From NCBI RefSeq assembly GCF_016907655.1, contig NZ_JAFBCL010000001.1, positions 3,072,001 to 3,136,000 on the forward strand: 64,000 nt of DNA. The letters run 5' to 3'. This DNA comes from Saccharothrix algeriensis (GTDB lineage: Bacteria; Actinomycetota; Actinomycetes; Mycobacteriales; Pseudonocardiaceae). The notes beneath the pieces are model-generated. The model was not told the origin of the DNA. It worked only from the letters and a program-made list of their open reading frames with translations, and did no database searches. Positions 52,650-60,555 of this stretch are shown here, one piece after another; positions within the stretch are counted from its first letter, which is position 1, and the number at the start of each line of letters is the position of its first letter. The translations under genes were made by a program, and so were the position numbers.

Positions 52650-52774
52650 CGTGTTCTCCCCGTATGGCCTGCCCGGAGGGCTACCATGCTTTCTTGGGGG
52701 GTGCAAGCACGCTTTTCGCTTGCACCCCCCAAGAAAGCATGGTCGTCTTTGACAGGTCATGCGGGGAGAACACG
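52650..52774. repeat. Compound palindrome 1 (nested 22-bp and 26-bp stems)
   Basis: Outer arms 52650-52671 and 52753-52774 match at 20 of 22 positions (both mismatches G-U compatible); inner arms 52683-52708 and 52718-52743 are a perfect 26-bp inverted repeat around GGTGCAAGC with a 9-nt loop. The outer arm contains CTCCCCGTATGGCCTG, shared with palindrome 3. No coding quality in any frame. Confidence 0.9.
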
Positions 52775-52795
52775 ACCGCTCTTGCTCTTCCTCCT

Positions 52796-52920
52796 CCTTG
52801 GCGGCCTGCCCGTCCGGCGAGGACTCTTTCAAGCTTTTCAGCCTCGGGCGGAACAGCACCGAATCTCACCCGGATCCGTGCGGGATACAAGTATGAAGAG
52901 CGGCCGAGAGGCCGCCAAGG
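52796..52920. repeat. Compound palindrome 2 (12-bp outer stem, weaker interior)
   Basis: Outer arms CCTTGGCGGCCT (52796-52807) and AGGCCGCCAAGG (52909-52920) are perfect complements; an inner CTCTTTCA/TGAAGAG pairing is imperfect. The arms are related to those of its neighbours (TCCTTGGCGGCCT versus TCCCCGTATGGCCT), so this is a diverged member of the same family. Confidence 0.7.
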
Positions 52921-52948
52921 ATGACACAAAGACCAAGCTCAGGGCGTC

Positions 52949-53085
52949 GTGCCATCCCCGTATGACCTGGTCGGAGACAACCACATGTGTCAAGGGGAGA
53001 TCGAACCGGGAGTGGATCAACCGGGTGTCTCGATCTCCCCTTGACACATGCGGTTCGCTGCGCGCAGGCCATACGGGGATGACAC
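52949..53085. repeat. Compound palindrome 3 (nested 21-bp and 23-bp stems)
   Basis: Outer arms 52949-52969 and 53065-53085 match at 19 of 21; inner arms 52982-53004 and 53030-53052 match at 22 of 23, with a 25-nt loop. The outer arm again has ATCCCCGTATGACCTG. Same size and nesting as palindrome 1 but with an unrelated inner arm, so structure and outer arm are conserved while the inner stem varies. Confidence 0.9.
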
Positions 53086-53223
53086 GCAGCCCACACCGGG
53101 GTGCGCGCTGCGCGCGGCTTCGAGCCGATTTCGGGGCGGTTCGGGGTGGGTTCAAAGCCAAGCCGGTTCCGAGGCGGTGCGGCGTTGTCTTGAAACCGGT
53201 GGAGGTGGTGTTCGTAGGGGTCG

Positions 53224-54651
53224 TCAGGCGGTGACGGCTCCCAGTTCCACCACTGGTGCGAGGACGTCGTCCTCGACCGGGATCGCGGGTTCCAGCGGGC
53301 CCAGGGCCGTGCGCCACTCCTGGTCGGCCAGCGCGAAGGCCGCCACCGTCAGCGCCACCACCGGGCGCCCGGGGGGCAGCTGGTCGGCGAGGAAGTCCAG
53401 TTCCAGCCGGGCGCCCAGCGGGGAGGGCCGGAGCCGCAGCGTGCCGTGCGGGGTCTCGTCGGGGTGCGCGAAGCGGCACGACCACTCGGCGAACACGATG
53501 GGGCGTTCCACCACCTCGGTCGGGTTGACGGCGCGGACGTTCGCGCCGACCGTGCCGTGCCGGTAGTTGTCGGCCGCCGCGACGAGCAGCTCCTCGAACT
53601 CGATGGACGACACGCCGAGGTCGTGGCCGGCGACCAGGGCCACCTGCACGAGGGCCAGCGGCAGCTGCGGCAGCGCGTCCTCGAAGCACGTCATGGCGGC
53701 GCCGTAGCGGGTGTTGATCTCGGTGGGCAGGAAGCCCTCCGCGGTGGCGATGCCGTCGAGCGTGAACGTGCCCCGGTAGTCGACGGTCTCGCGCAGCCGC
53801 TCGCCCACCCGCCGGGCCAGGTTGCGCATCTCCTCGCGGATGCGGGCGGGCGGGTCGTAGTAGGACGCGCAGCCCGCGTACAGGAACCGGGCCTGGCCCT
53901 GGCGGCGCGGCACGACCATCTCGACCGGCCGCAGCACGGCGGTGCCGTCCGGGAACACGATCCCGTGCACGCTCACCGGGATGCCCTCCAGGAACGGCAT
54001 CACGCGCACGAAGTCGCACTTGGGGCGCAGCACCTCGAACGCCTCCTGCGCCTCCTGCCGGTCGCGGACCCGCCGGACGAAGTTCGCGCCGCCGTTGATC
54101 GCCGGGCCGTCACCGGACCACACGACGCCCGCGCCCCGGTCCAGCCGCAGGGTGGCGTCCCACAGGCCGTCGAAGTCCAGGCCCAGCACCGCGGCGGGCG
54201 CGCGCGGCGCGGACAGCTCGTCCCACAGCGCGTCGATCGTGGTCTTGTTCTCCAACTCCACCCATTCGGGGCGGCGCGCGTTGAGCACCGGGCGGCCCGC
54301 GAACTCGGGGGTGTGCGCGTACGGCGTGCTGATCACCAGCGCGGCGCCGGTCGGGTCGAAGTCGGCCAGGACCTCCCGGACGCGGCGGCCGGGCGAGGCC
54401 AGCAGCCTGGTCAGGCGGTTCTGCTCGGCCGCGACGAACCCGCGCGCGATGCCCAGCGGCACCCAGCGCACGACCTCCGGGTCGTGCAGCGGCGCGTGGT
54501 CGTCCGTCGACAGCACGAGCGTGTGGCGGGCGCCGAGCTGGTGCAGCTCACCGGCGCGCGTACTGAGCCGGGTACCGCCGGCGAGCACGACCAACCGGTC
54601 TCCGAACAGGGTGCCGAGGCGCGCTTGGAGCGCGGGCAGGACATGATCCAT
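53224..54651 (-). CDS. ATP-grasp-like carboxylate-amine/peptide ligase family protein
   Basis: 475 residues. The central part has ATP-grasp features: a KTTIDALW start after a pre-ATP-grasp domain, INGGANFVRRV, a FVRVMPFLEGIPVSVHGIVF strand pair, and YRGTFTLDGI then GFLPTEINTRYGAA, the metal-binding E-x-N motif. This arrangement is seen in pre-ATP-grasp ligases, including peptide ligases related to pheganomycin PGM1, but the acceptor here is unknown. ATG 54651 has no obvious ribosome site. The small gene 150 bp upstream on the same strand may be linked. Confidence 0.7.
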   Translation of the reverse strand: MDHVLPALQARLGTLFGDRLVVLAGGTRLSTRAGELHQLGARHTLVLSTDDHAPLHDPEVVRWVPLGIARGFVAAEQNRLTRLLASPGRRVREVLADFDPTGAALVISTPYAHTPEFAGRPVLNARRPEWVELENKTTIDALWDELSAPRAPAAVLGLDFDGLWDATLRLDRGAGVVWSGDGPAINGGANFVRRVRDRQEAQEAFEVLRPKCDFVRVMPFLEGIPVSVHGIVFPDGTAVLRPVEMVVPRRQGQARFLYAGCASYYDPPARIREEMRNLARRVGERLRETVDYRGTFTLDGIATAEGFLPTEINTRYGAAMTCFEDALPQLPLALVQVALVAGHDLGVSSIEFEELLVAAADNYRHGTVGANVRAVNPTEVVERPIVFAEWSCRFAHPDETPHGTLRLRPSPLGARLELDFLADQLPPGRPVVALTVAAFALADQEWRTALGPLEPAIPVEDDVLAPVVELGAVTA

Positions 54652-54802
54652 CGCCGAGGACTCGCTTTACGAGGAGCAGACGAGACGACCGGCGAGCGCC
54701 GGGGTGCCACGCACTGTAGAGGGCGGCGAGCGGCTCGGCCCAGCACGGTCCGGCAACGACCGGATGAAGCTTGCCGGAGGCGCCGGATCGGGTCCCGCGG
54801 GA

Positions 54803-55015
54803 TCACCGAGCGGCGTCGCGCAGCACCTGGTCGACGCCGTCGAGGAAGGCCCGCCGGGCGTTCGTCCCGGGGACGGGGAGGACGAGGTCGAACAGCGCCT
54901 CGTCCGGCGATGGCGGCGCGGCGGCGACGATGGCCGCGGCGGTCTCCAGGAAGCGGTGGCGCTTGGCTTCCCTGCGGGCGTAGTCCGCGAGCACGCCCTC
55001 GATGCTGGTGTGCAT
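54803..55015 (-). CDS. 70-residue hypothetical protein upstream of the ATP-grasp gene
   Basis: ATG 55015; the frame is open 21 residues further but that part holds a promoter-like TTGTCT and GATACA pair on the minus strand near 55045-55060. The protein starts MHTSIEGVLADYARREAKRH and is mostly helical, with a PGTNARRAFLDGVDQVL tail; no signal peptide or Cys. Could be a substrate or partner of the ATP-grasp enzyme, or unrelated. Confidence 0.55.
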   Translation of the reverse strand: MHTSIEGVLADYARREAKRHRFLETAAAIVAAAPPSPDEALFDLVLPVPGTNARRAFLDGVDQVLRDAAR

Positions 55016-55130
55016 GACTGGGTGCGGGTAACTCACTTGGGTTGTATCGGCGGGGAAAGACAACACCTTTAGGGTCAATTTCTACCAGCCTGTGTCAGGG
55101 ACGTGGCCGGCGCCGTGCTGGGATGGGCCC

Positions 55131-55961
55131 ATGCGCGTCCTGGTCACCGGAGCCCGCGGCTACCTGGGCCGCACCGTCGTGGAGCAGCTGCGCGCCGCCG
55201 GGCACACCCCGGTCGCGTTCGCGGGTGACATCCGGACCGCCGAGGTCCCGCCGTCCGACGGGGTGGTCCACCTGGCGGCGCTCGGGCGGGTGCGGGAGTC
55301 GTTCGAGGACCCGCTCGCCTACTACGACGTGAACGTGACGGGCACGCTGCGGCTGCTCCGGGCGGCGGCGCCGCGGTTCGTGCTGGCCTCCACCGCCGGC
55401 GTCTACGGCGCGCCGCGCCGCCCCGTGATCGCCGAGGACCACCCGCGGGCGCCCGCGAACCCCTACGCGGCGACGAAGGCCGCCGCCGAGGACGCCCTCG
55501 CGTGGACCGCCCGCGCCGGCGGGGTGGCGGCGGTGTCGCTGCGGCTGTTCAACGTGGCCGGCGGCGGCGACCGGGACGAGACCAGGGTGGTCACCCGGGC
55601 GTGCGCGGTGGCGGCGGGCCGGGTGCCGTTCCTGGACGTGTACGGCGACGGGTCGGCGGTGCGCGACTTCGTCCACGTGCGCGACGCGGCGCGGGCGTTC
55701 GTGCTCGCCCTGGAGTCCGCCGCGCCCGGTCGGCACGAGGCGTACAACGTGGGCGCGACCCCGGCGTCCGTCGCCGAGGTGGTGGCCGCCGCGGAACGGG
55801 TGACCGGGCGGCCGGTGGCCGTGCGGCGCCGGCCCGCCCACCCCGGCGAGACCCCGGAGCTGCGCGCCGACACCGCGAAGCTGCGCGCCCTGGGCTGGCG
55901 GCCCCGCGAGTCGGCGCTGGACGACCTGGTCCGCGACCAGTGGGCGGGCGCCGCCGGCTAG
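55131..55961 (+). CDS. NAD-dependent sugar-nucleotide epimerase/dehydratase (GalE-like)
   Basis: 276 residues from ATG 55131 (the 13-residue upstream extension lacks family similarity). Extended SDR: GARGYLG nucleotide motif at the N terminus, DVNVTGTLRLL, catalytic Tyr-Lys in NPYAATKAAAE, and substrate-binding RLFNVAGGG. Probably a UDP-sugar 4-epimerase-like enzyme for surface glycans. Short compared with GalE (~330), with a compact C-terminal part. Its TAG stop is interlocked with the stop of the convergent gene (CTAG). Confidence 0.88.
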   Translation: MRVLVTGARGYLGRTVVEQLRAAGHTPVAFAGDIRTAEVPPSDGVVHLAALGRVRESFEDPLAYYDVNVTGTLRLLRAAAPRFVLASTAGVYGAPRRPVIAEDHPRAPANPYAATKAAAEDALAWTARAGGVAAVSLRLFNVAGGGDRDETRVVTRACAVAAGRVPFLDVYGDGSAVRDFVHVRDAARAFVLALESAAPGRHEAYNVGATPASVAEVVAAAERVTGRPVAVRRRPAHPGETPELRADTAKLRALGWRPRESALDDLVRDQWAGAAG

Positions 55962-56947
55962 CGGCGCGGGGCCTCCCAGGGGATGCGGAAGAGCCGGACG
56001 CCGGCCTGGAGCTGGACGCCGAGCTTCTCGGTGAGGTGGAAGCGCTGGGCGGGCGTGGTCGGGTCGCCCTGGGCGTCGGGCGCGGCGACCGGTGGCGGCG
56101 GGTGGTGGTGCGCCTCGTCGCCCGCGTAGCCGCCGGTGAACAGGTCGTCCGCGGTGGTCGGCGGGCTCCCGCCGACCGGGCCGCCCTCGCCCGACCCGAC
56201 CCGGCCGCTCCCGTCCTGCGCGTCTCCGTCCTGCGCGTCTCCGTCCTGGCCGTCCGCGCCCTGACCGCCGCCCTCCTGGCCGTCCGCGCCCTGACCGTCC
56301 GCGCCCTGACCGCCTCCGTCCTGACCGTCCCCGCCCTGGCCGCCGCCCCCGCCCCCGCCGGCGCCGGCTTGGCCGCCCGCCTCCCTGTCGGAGCCGTCCG
56401 GGTCGGCGCCGCCGCGCGAGCCCGGTTCGGGTGAGTCGGGACCGGGTTCCCCCTCGGCGGGGTCGTCGTGCTCGGGCGCGTCCTCGACGGCCACGGCGTC
56501 CAGCTCGGCCGCGCGCGCCAGCAGCTCCGCCGCCAGGGCCGCGGCGGTCCGCTGGTGCAGGTCCGCGGTGTGGCGCAGGGCGGCGGGGTTGCCGCGGTCG
56601 GCCTCCCACAGGTGCTGGAGCTGGTGGACGAACGTGCTGTAAGCCTCGACCCGGCGCACCACGGCCTCGTGCGCGTCGAGCGCGGTCCTCCACTCGCCGG
56701 CCAGCAGGTCCCGCGCGGCGGTGAAGCGCTCGCGCGCGGGGCCGCGCCAGAACGACGGCTCGACGCCCGGCAGCAGCTCGGCGCCGTCGGCGAGCGGTTC
56801 CCGCTGCGCGGTGGTCGTGCCGAGCAGCGCGCGCGTCCAGCCGGGGTTGCCCGGCGCCTGCTCCGGCGTCCCGGGCGCCTGCCCGGGGTGCGGCGCGGAG
56901 GGCGGGTCGTCGTCCCCCGGCTCAGGTGATCGCAGTGGATCCGCCAT
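55958..56947 (-). CDS. WXG-like protein with long Gly/Asp/Gln repeat region
   Basis: 329 residues from ATG 56947 (GTG 56956 also possible). The N-terminal ~135 residues are helical, with SFWRGPARERFTAARDLLAG (W-x-G-like turn) and long helices as in ESX-associated PPE/WXG proteins. A low-complexity segment (about 185-250) of GADGQ/GDAQD repeats follows, then a short C-terminal region with FHLTEKLGVQLQAGVRLFRI. Last gene of a three-gene operon, overlapping the previous gene. Probably an ESX/T7SS-associated substrate or structural partner; the core secretion genes are not in the window. Confidence 0.65.
   Translation of the reverse strand: MADPLRSPEPGDDDPPSAPHPGQAPGTPEQAPGNPGWTRALLGTTTAQREPLADGAELLPGVEPSFWRGPARERFTAARDLLAGEWRTALDAHEAVVRRVEAYSTFVHQLQHLWEADRGNPAALRHTADLHQRTAAALAAELLARAAELDAVAVEDAPEHDDPAEGEPGPDSPEPGSRGGADPDGSDREAGGQAGAGGGGGGGQGGDGQDGGGQGADGQGADGQEGGGQGADGQDGDAQDGDAQDGSGRVGSGEGGPVGGSPPTTADDLFTGGYAGDEAHHHPPPPVAAPDAQGDPTTPAQRFHLTEKLGVQLQAGVRLFRIPWEAPRR
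56212..56345. repeat. Internal tandem repeats encoding the Gly/Asp/Gln region
   Basis: Related 9-18 bp units (for example CTGCGCGTCTCCGTC and CCTGACCGTCCGCG on the plus strand) repeated in frame inside the WXG-like gene; copy number could vary without breaking the frame. Boundaries approximate. Confidence 0.65.
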
Positions 56948-57263
56948 CGTGCTCACCCGCCCAGGTGTCGGCCAGGCGGGTGAACCGCGCGGCGAGGTCC
57001 TCGTCGGTGGTCCGGTACTCGGCCGCGACGGCGCGCAGGGTCTCCGCCCCGCGCTCCGCGCCGCCGCACAGCCGGTCGAGCGCCGCGTAGAGGCTGCGCT
57101 GGTAGACCGCCACCGCCTCGCGCAGCGGGTCGGACTCGGCGAGCCTGCCGGTGTCGACGCCGAACCGCCACACCACGTGCCCGCGCCCGCCGTCGGCGAC
57201 GGCCAGCAGCCGCCGCGCCAGTTCGTCCAGCTCGGCCAGGTCGACCGAGAACCCTCCGGTCAC
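56922..57263 (-). CDS. Small ESX/EspC-like helical protein
   Basis: 113 residues from GTG 57263, one base after the upstream gene. Two long helices with VDLAELDELARRLLAVADGG and a second VYQRSLYAALDRLCGGAERG, like the ESAT-6/EspC-type ~100-residue proteins exported by type VII systems (usually a W-x-G or related turn; here VVWRFGVDTG). C-terminal ARFTRLADTWAGEH. Overlaps the following gene by 26 bp. Predicted T7SS client or chaperone partner; not proven. Confidence 0.65.
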   Translation of the reverse strand: MTGGFSVDLAELDELARRLLAVADGGRGHVVWRFGVDTGRLAESDPLREAVAVYQRSLYAALDRLCGGAERGAETLRAVAAEYRTTDEDLAARFTRLADTWAGEHDGGSTAIT

Positions 57264-57264
57264 G

Positions 57265-58089
57265 TCACCCCTCCACCGACCAGCGCCGCGCCACTTCCTC
57301 GGCGGTCCAATAGGTGCTGCCCGTCCCGCCGACCACCGGGTCCACGACGAGCCCGACGCCGGGCGTGCGGGCCACCAGGTCGAGCACCCGGCCGCCCTCG
57401 TCGCGCGCCGGCGAGCAGCCCGGCCGGCCCGTCGACCGCTGGTACTCGGCGAGCCGCTCCGCGCTGGTGAACACGCAGAGGAACTCGCCGCCCCCCGGCG
57501 TCCGGGTGGTCGCCAGGAAGCCGTCCTCGACCTCGAAGTGCAGGGTCCAGCGCTCCAGCCAGTACTCGATCTCGTCGCGCCGGGAGGTGTTCCAGGCGTC
57601 GATGAGGTTCGACAGGTGGCTGCCGTCCACCTCGACCCGCGCGCGCCCGATCCCCGTCCGGCTGTAATCCCGTTCCGCCTCGACCAGCTCGGCCAACTCG
57701 CCGGCGTGCGGCGCCGGCACGGTCAGGCGCAAATACCCGCCGACCGACGCGGTCAGCCTGCCGACCACCTTGTTCGTGGTGAACGCGGCCCATCCCCTGC
57801 CCTTCCGCCCGGCCAGCAGTTCCAACCGGTCGCCGAGCCACCGGGTGTTCAGCTCGGAGTCCCGCGGCGTGTTGTAGGCGTACCGGAGGATTTCCCGGTT
57901 CTTCTCGTCGTTGGTGACCAGTCGAATGGCGTTCTCGACCTGCCAGACGACCTTGGCGAGCACGACCCACTCGTCGTCCTCCGGGCGGACGTGCAGCCTC
58001 CGGCCCAGCTCGGTGGCCTTGACGCGGGCGAGGTCGAGCCCTCGCACGCCCACCGCCTTGTGCAGTCGGTACTCGATGGGGACCGGCAC
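57265..58089 (-). CDS. SseB-like domain protein heading the ESX-associated operon
   Basis: 274 residues from GTG 58089, chosen for GAGGAG 6 nt upstream; the open frame extends 33 residues further without support. The N-terminal ~170 residues are an unrecognised alpha/beta region (VVWQVENAIRLVTNDEKNRE; GRGWAAFTTNKVVGRLTASV). The C-terminal ~90 fit the SseB-like pattern: LCVFTSAERLAEY, then VLDLVARTPGVGLVVDPVVG. Many actinobacterial SseB-like proteins are encoded with ESX components and thought to assist secretion. First gene of the operon, regulated from the box array at 58254-58387. Confidence 0.65.
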   Translation of the reverse strand: MPVPIEYRLHKAVGVRGLDLARVKATELGRRLHVRPEDDEWVVLAKVVWQVENAIRLVTNDEKNREILRYAYNTPRDSELNTRWLGDRLELLAGRKGRGWAAFTTNKVVGRLTASVGGYLRLTVPAPHAGELAELVEAERDYSRTGIGRARVEVDGSHLSNLIDAWNTSRRDEIEYWLERWTLHFEVEDGFLATTRTPGGGEFLCVFTSAERLAEYQRSTGRPGCSPARDEGGRVLDLVARTPGVGLVVDPVVGGTGSTYWTAEEVARRWSVEG

Positions 58090-58253
58090 GGCGACTCCTC
58101 GGCGAAGTGCGTCGGGGTGGCGGGCGGGTGCTGGTGCCCGCGGACTCGTTACCCGATCCTGCGGCACCGCAAACGGTCGATCAACCACCTTCCCGGCGGG
58201 TCGCGGGGCAATGACCGCAAAAGGGCGGACACTTCAACCGGCGAGCTGGGGAA
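58090..58253. other. Leader and promoter region of the ESX-associated operon
   Basis: About 160 bp between the operon start and the direct-repeat boxes. Contains the ribosome site; no clear hairpin or second gene. A CTTCCCGGCGGG segment near 58190 could form a small stem. The remaining gap to 58458 is described under the box array. Confidence 0.5.
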
Positions 58254-58387
58254 ATGCCGAATACTTGCGGTTCGGCGGTGGGCGCCCTTGCCGAGCACTT
58301 GCCGAATCCACGGTCGTTCGCACCGCAACTTTCCGGCATATTGCCGATAGCCGGGCAGACGCCCGGCAAATTGCCGGCATGTTGCCG
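58254..58387. promoter_or_regulatory. Four 17-bp direct-repeat boxes (WTGCCGR-N4-TTGCSG type)
   Basis: Copies at 58254-58270, 58288-58304, 58330-58346 and 58371-58387: ATGCCGAATACTTGCGG, TTGCCGAGCACTTGCCG, TTTCCGGCATATTGCCG, TTGCCGGCATGTTGCCG. Within every copy the two half-sites start exactly 11 bp apart; copies start 34, 42 and 41 bp apart. Direct half-sites with 11-bp pitch are the typical targets of OmpR/SARP-type winged-helix dimers. Lies between the leftward ESX-associated operon and the rightward gene at 58459. Confidence 0.75.
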
Positions 58388-58458
58388 AACCGGTCGTTGC
58401 GGGCGGTTCCCCGGCTCATTTGACTGGACGTCGACGACCCCCTGGACGAGGAGCGACG

Positions 58459-59307
58459 ATGGCCGCACCGCAGGACCCCCGCAGCTGGCCGGCGCTGCTG
58501 CACCGGCTGCTCACGAGCTGGCCGCCGCTGCTGCGGCTGCTGCTCCTGCTCGTGGCCACCGTCGCGATCGTCGTCGGCGCGCTGCGGCTGGTCGGGGACG
58601 TGACCCTCCACATCGGACCGATCGGCGTCGAGCACCGCGTCGAGCACGGCGCCGAGCGGTTACCGGCGCTTGGGCACGGCGACGCGGTCGAGGTCGGCCG
58701 CCACCACGACCTCGCCGCCGAACACCTCGGCGGCCTCGGCGCGGAAGGCGGCGGGGTCGGCGTAGCGCTGCGAGAAGTGGGTCAGGACGAGCTTGCGGAC
58801 GCCGCACTCGGCCGCGACGCGGGCGGCCTGGGCGGCGGTGAGGTGGCCGTGCTCGGCCGCCAGGCGCTCGTCGGCGCGCAGGTACGTCGACTCGATGACC
58901 AGCAGGTCGGCCCCGTCCGCCAGCTCGAAGACCCCGTCGCACAGCCGGGTGTCCATGACGAACGCGAACCGCTGGCCGGGGCGCGGCACGCTCACCTCGT
59001 CCAGCAGCGGCGGCTCCAGCTCGCGGATCGCCGGGCCGCGGATGCCGCGCGCGGCCAGCAGCTCGGGGACCATCCGGCGGCCGTCGGGCTCGACGAGCCG
59101 GTAGCCGTAGGTCTCCAGCGAGTGGTCCAGCCGGCGGGCCTCCAGGACGCCGAACGGCCCGACCGCGATCGGCCCCGGCCCGGTCACCGGCTCCTCGCGC
59201 AGGTCGACCACGTCGTGGAACGAGCTGGCGTGCCGCAGGCGGGCGAAGAAGTGCGCGCCCGAGGCCGGGTAGTGGGCGTGCACGGGGTGCTGCGCCCGGT
59301 CCAGTGA
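58459..59307 (+). CDS. Small membrane protein; long antisense extension into rnz doubtful
   Basis: ATG 58459 has an ideal GAGGAG box. The first ~65 residues look genuine: [20 protein letters not shown] running into a single membrane helix ([18 protein letters not shown]), then [15 protein letters not shown]. But no stop occurs near the rnz end: the frame continues 217 codons antisense to rnz to 59307, with composition typical of a shadow. Either a stop was lost (mutation or sequencing error near 58655) or the natural protein really has the extension. Only the N-terminal part is supported. Confidence 0.5.
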   Translation: MAAPQDPRSWPALLHRLLTSWPPLLRLLLLLVATVAIVVGALRLVGDVTLHIGPIGVEHRVEHGAERLPALGHGDAVEVGRHHDLAAEHLGGLGAEGGGVGVALREVGQDELADAALGRDAGGLGGGEVAVLGRQALVGAQVRRLDDQQVGPVRQLEDPVAQPGVHDEREPLAGARHAHLVQQRRLQLADRRAADAARGQQLGDHPAAVGLDEPVAVGLQRVVQPAGLQDAERPDRDRPRPGHRLLAQVDHVVERAGVPQAGEEVRARGRVVGVHGVLRPVQ

Positions 59308-59544
59308 CAGCCGCTGCACGACACCGGGCACGCCGAGGCAGTGGTCGCCGTGGAAGTGGGTCAGGCAGATGCGGGTGACGGCCCGCGCGGGCACGCCCGC
59401 GAGCAGCATCTGCCGCTGCGCGCCGTCGCCGGGGTCGAACAGGAAGCCCTCGTCGTCCCACCGCAGCAGGTAGCCGTTGTGGTTGCGGGTGCGGGTGGGC
59501 ACCTGGCTCGCGGTGCCGAGCACGACCAGCTCTCGTGGGGACAC
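58660..59544 (-). CDS. rnz: Ribonuclease Z (tRNA 3' processing)
   Basis: 294 residues from ATG 59544. Metallo-beta-lactamase fold: [20 protein letters not shown] start, [12 protein letters not shown], zinc motif THFHGDHC (His63, His65, Asp67, His68), a MDTRLCD segment, and the LTHFSQRY motif near the C terminus. Cleaves 3' trailers of tRNA precursors lacking encoded CCA, which fits the two tRNA-Ser genes in the window. Divergent from a serine hydrolase gene 18 bp away. Confidence 0.96.
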   Translation of the reverse strand: MSPRELVVLGTASQVPTRTRNHNGYLLRWDDEGFLFDPGDGAQRQMLLAGVPARAVTRICLTHFHGDHCLGVPGVVQRLSLDRAQHPVHAHYPASGAHFFARLRHASSFHDVVDLREEPVTGPGPIAVGPFGVLEARRLDHSLETYGYRLVEPDGRRMVPELLAARGIRGPAIRELEPPLLDEVSVPRPGQRFAFVMDTRLCDGVFELADGADLLVIESTYLRADERLAAEHGHLTAAQAARVAAECGVRKLVLTHFSQRYADPAAFRAEAAEVFGGEVVVAADLDRVAVPKRR

Positions 59545-59561
59545 GTGGCAGAGTCTGCGGC

Positions 59562-60374
59562 ATGGAGAGTCTGCGCGTGGTGTCCCGGTGGCCGGTGGGT
59601 GCGGCGGCCACGACCGTCGTCGACGCGGGTGGCCGCGTCCTGGGCGCGTACGGGCCGGTCGACCGGCGGTTCCCGCTGGCGTCGGTGACGAAGCTGCTCA
59701 CGTCCTACGCCGTGCTGGTGGCGGTGGAGGAGGGCGCGGTCGAGTGGGACCAGCCCGCCGGGCCGGAGGGGTCGACGCTGCGGCACCTGATCTCGCACAC
59801 GTCCGGGCTGGCGTTCGACTCCGCGGCCGTGCAGGCGGCGCCGGGCACGCGGCGGATCTACTCGAACACGGGCTTCGAGGTGCTGGCCGACGCCGTGGTG
59901 GCGGCCACCGACATCCCGTTCGCCGACTACCTGGCGGAAGCGGTGTTCGCGCCGCTGGGCATGGCGTCGTCCACCCTGGACGGTTCGCCCGCCGCGGGCG
60001 CCACCTCCACCGCGGCCGACCTGGGCCGGTTCGCCGCGGAGGTGCAGTCGCCGGAGCTGGTGTCGGCGGCACTGGTGGCCGAGGCCACCAGCGTGGTGTT
60101 CCCCGGCCTGCGCGGCGTGCTGCCCGGCTTCGGCTCGCAGCGCGAGAACGACTGGGGCCTGGGGTTCGAGATCAGGGCGCGCAAGTCGCCGCACTGGACG
60201 GGTTCCTCGTCCTCGCCGCGGACGGCCGGCCACTTCGGGCAGAGCGGCACGTTCCTGTGGGTCGACCCCGACGCGGGCGCGGCGTGCGTGGCGCTGACCG
60301 ACCGCCGGTTCGGCGAGTGGGCGGCGCAGGAGTGGCCGGCGTTCACCGACGGGGTGCTGGCGGAGCTGCGCTAG
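59562..60374 (+). CDS. Serine hydrolase, beta-lactamase/class C-like family
   Basis: 270 residues from ATG 59562; a CAGAGT hexamer ends 7 nt upstream (possible leaderless mRNA). Ser-x-x-Lys SVTK at 41-44, Tyr-x-Asn YSN at 100-102, and a HFGQSG segment in place of the usual HTGxxxG/KTG box. No signal peptide, so cytoplasmic. Such EstB/penicillin-binding-protein-like enzymes act on esters or D-peptides; resistance should not be assumed. Smaller than most (~350-400). Confidence 0.88.
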   Translation: MESLRVVSRWPVGAAATTVVDAGGRVLGAYGPVDRRFPLASVTKLLTSYAVLVAVEEGAVEWDQPAGPEGSTLRHLISHTSGLAFDSAAVQAAPGTRRIYSNTGFEVLADAVVAATDIPFADYLAEAVFAPLGMASSTLDGSPAAGATSTAADLGRFAAEVQSPELVSAALVAEATSVVFPGLRGVLPGFGSQRENDWGLGFEIRARKSPHWTGSSSSPRTAGHFGQSGTFLWVDPDAGAACVALTDRRFGEWAAQEWPAFTDGVLAELR

Positions 60375-60470
60375 GGCGGGTCTTCCCCACCGGGGGGCGC
60401 ACAGCGGACGTGTCCGTCCTTTGAGGACGGTGCGGTCGCGTTGCGAGCGAAGGGTTCGGGCTGAAGCCCA

Positions 60471-60499
60471 GAGGGCGGCGGCCCCGCGCCGCCGCCCTC
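60471..60499. terminator. Bidirectional hairpin between two serine hydrolase genes
   Basis: GAGGGCGGCGGC (60471-60482) and GCCGCCGCCCTC (60488-60499), perfect 12-bp stem with a 5-nt loop, followed by CCCCC; between convergent genes. Confidence 0.75.
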
Positions 60500-60555
60500 C
60501 CCCGTGCGCGGTCAGGAGCCCCCGCCGCCATGACCGCGCCTCGCCCGGCCTGCGC

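Noticed and set aside
52838..54019. Coding region across the palindromes on the minus strand
   Set aside because: Reads through the inverted repeats and the other phase of the ATP-grasp gene; no consistent protein character.
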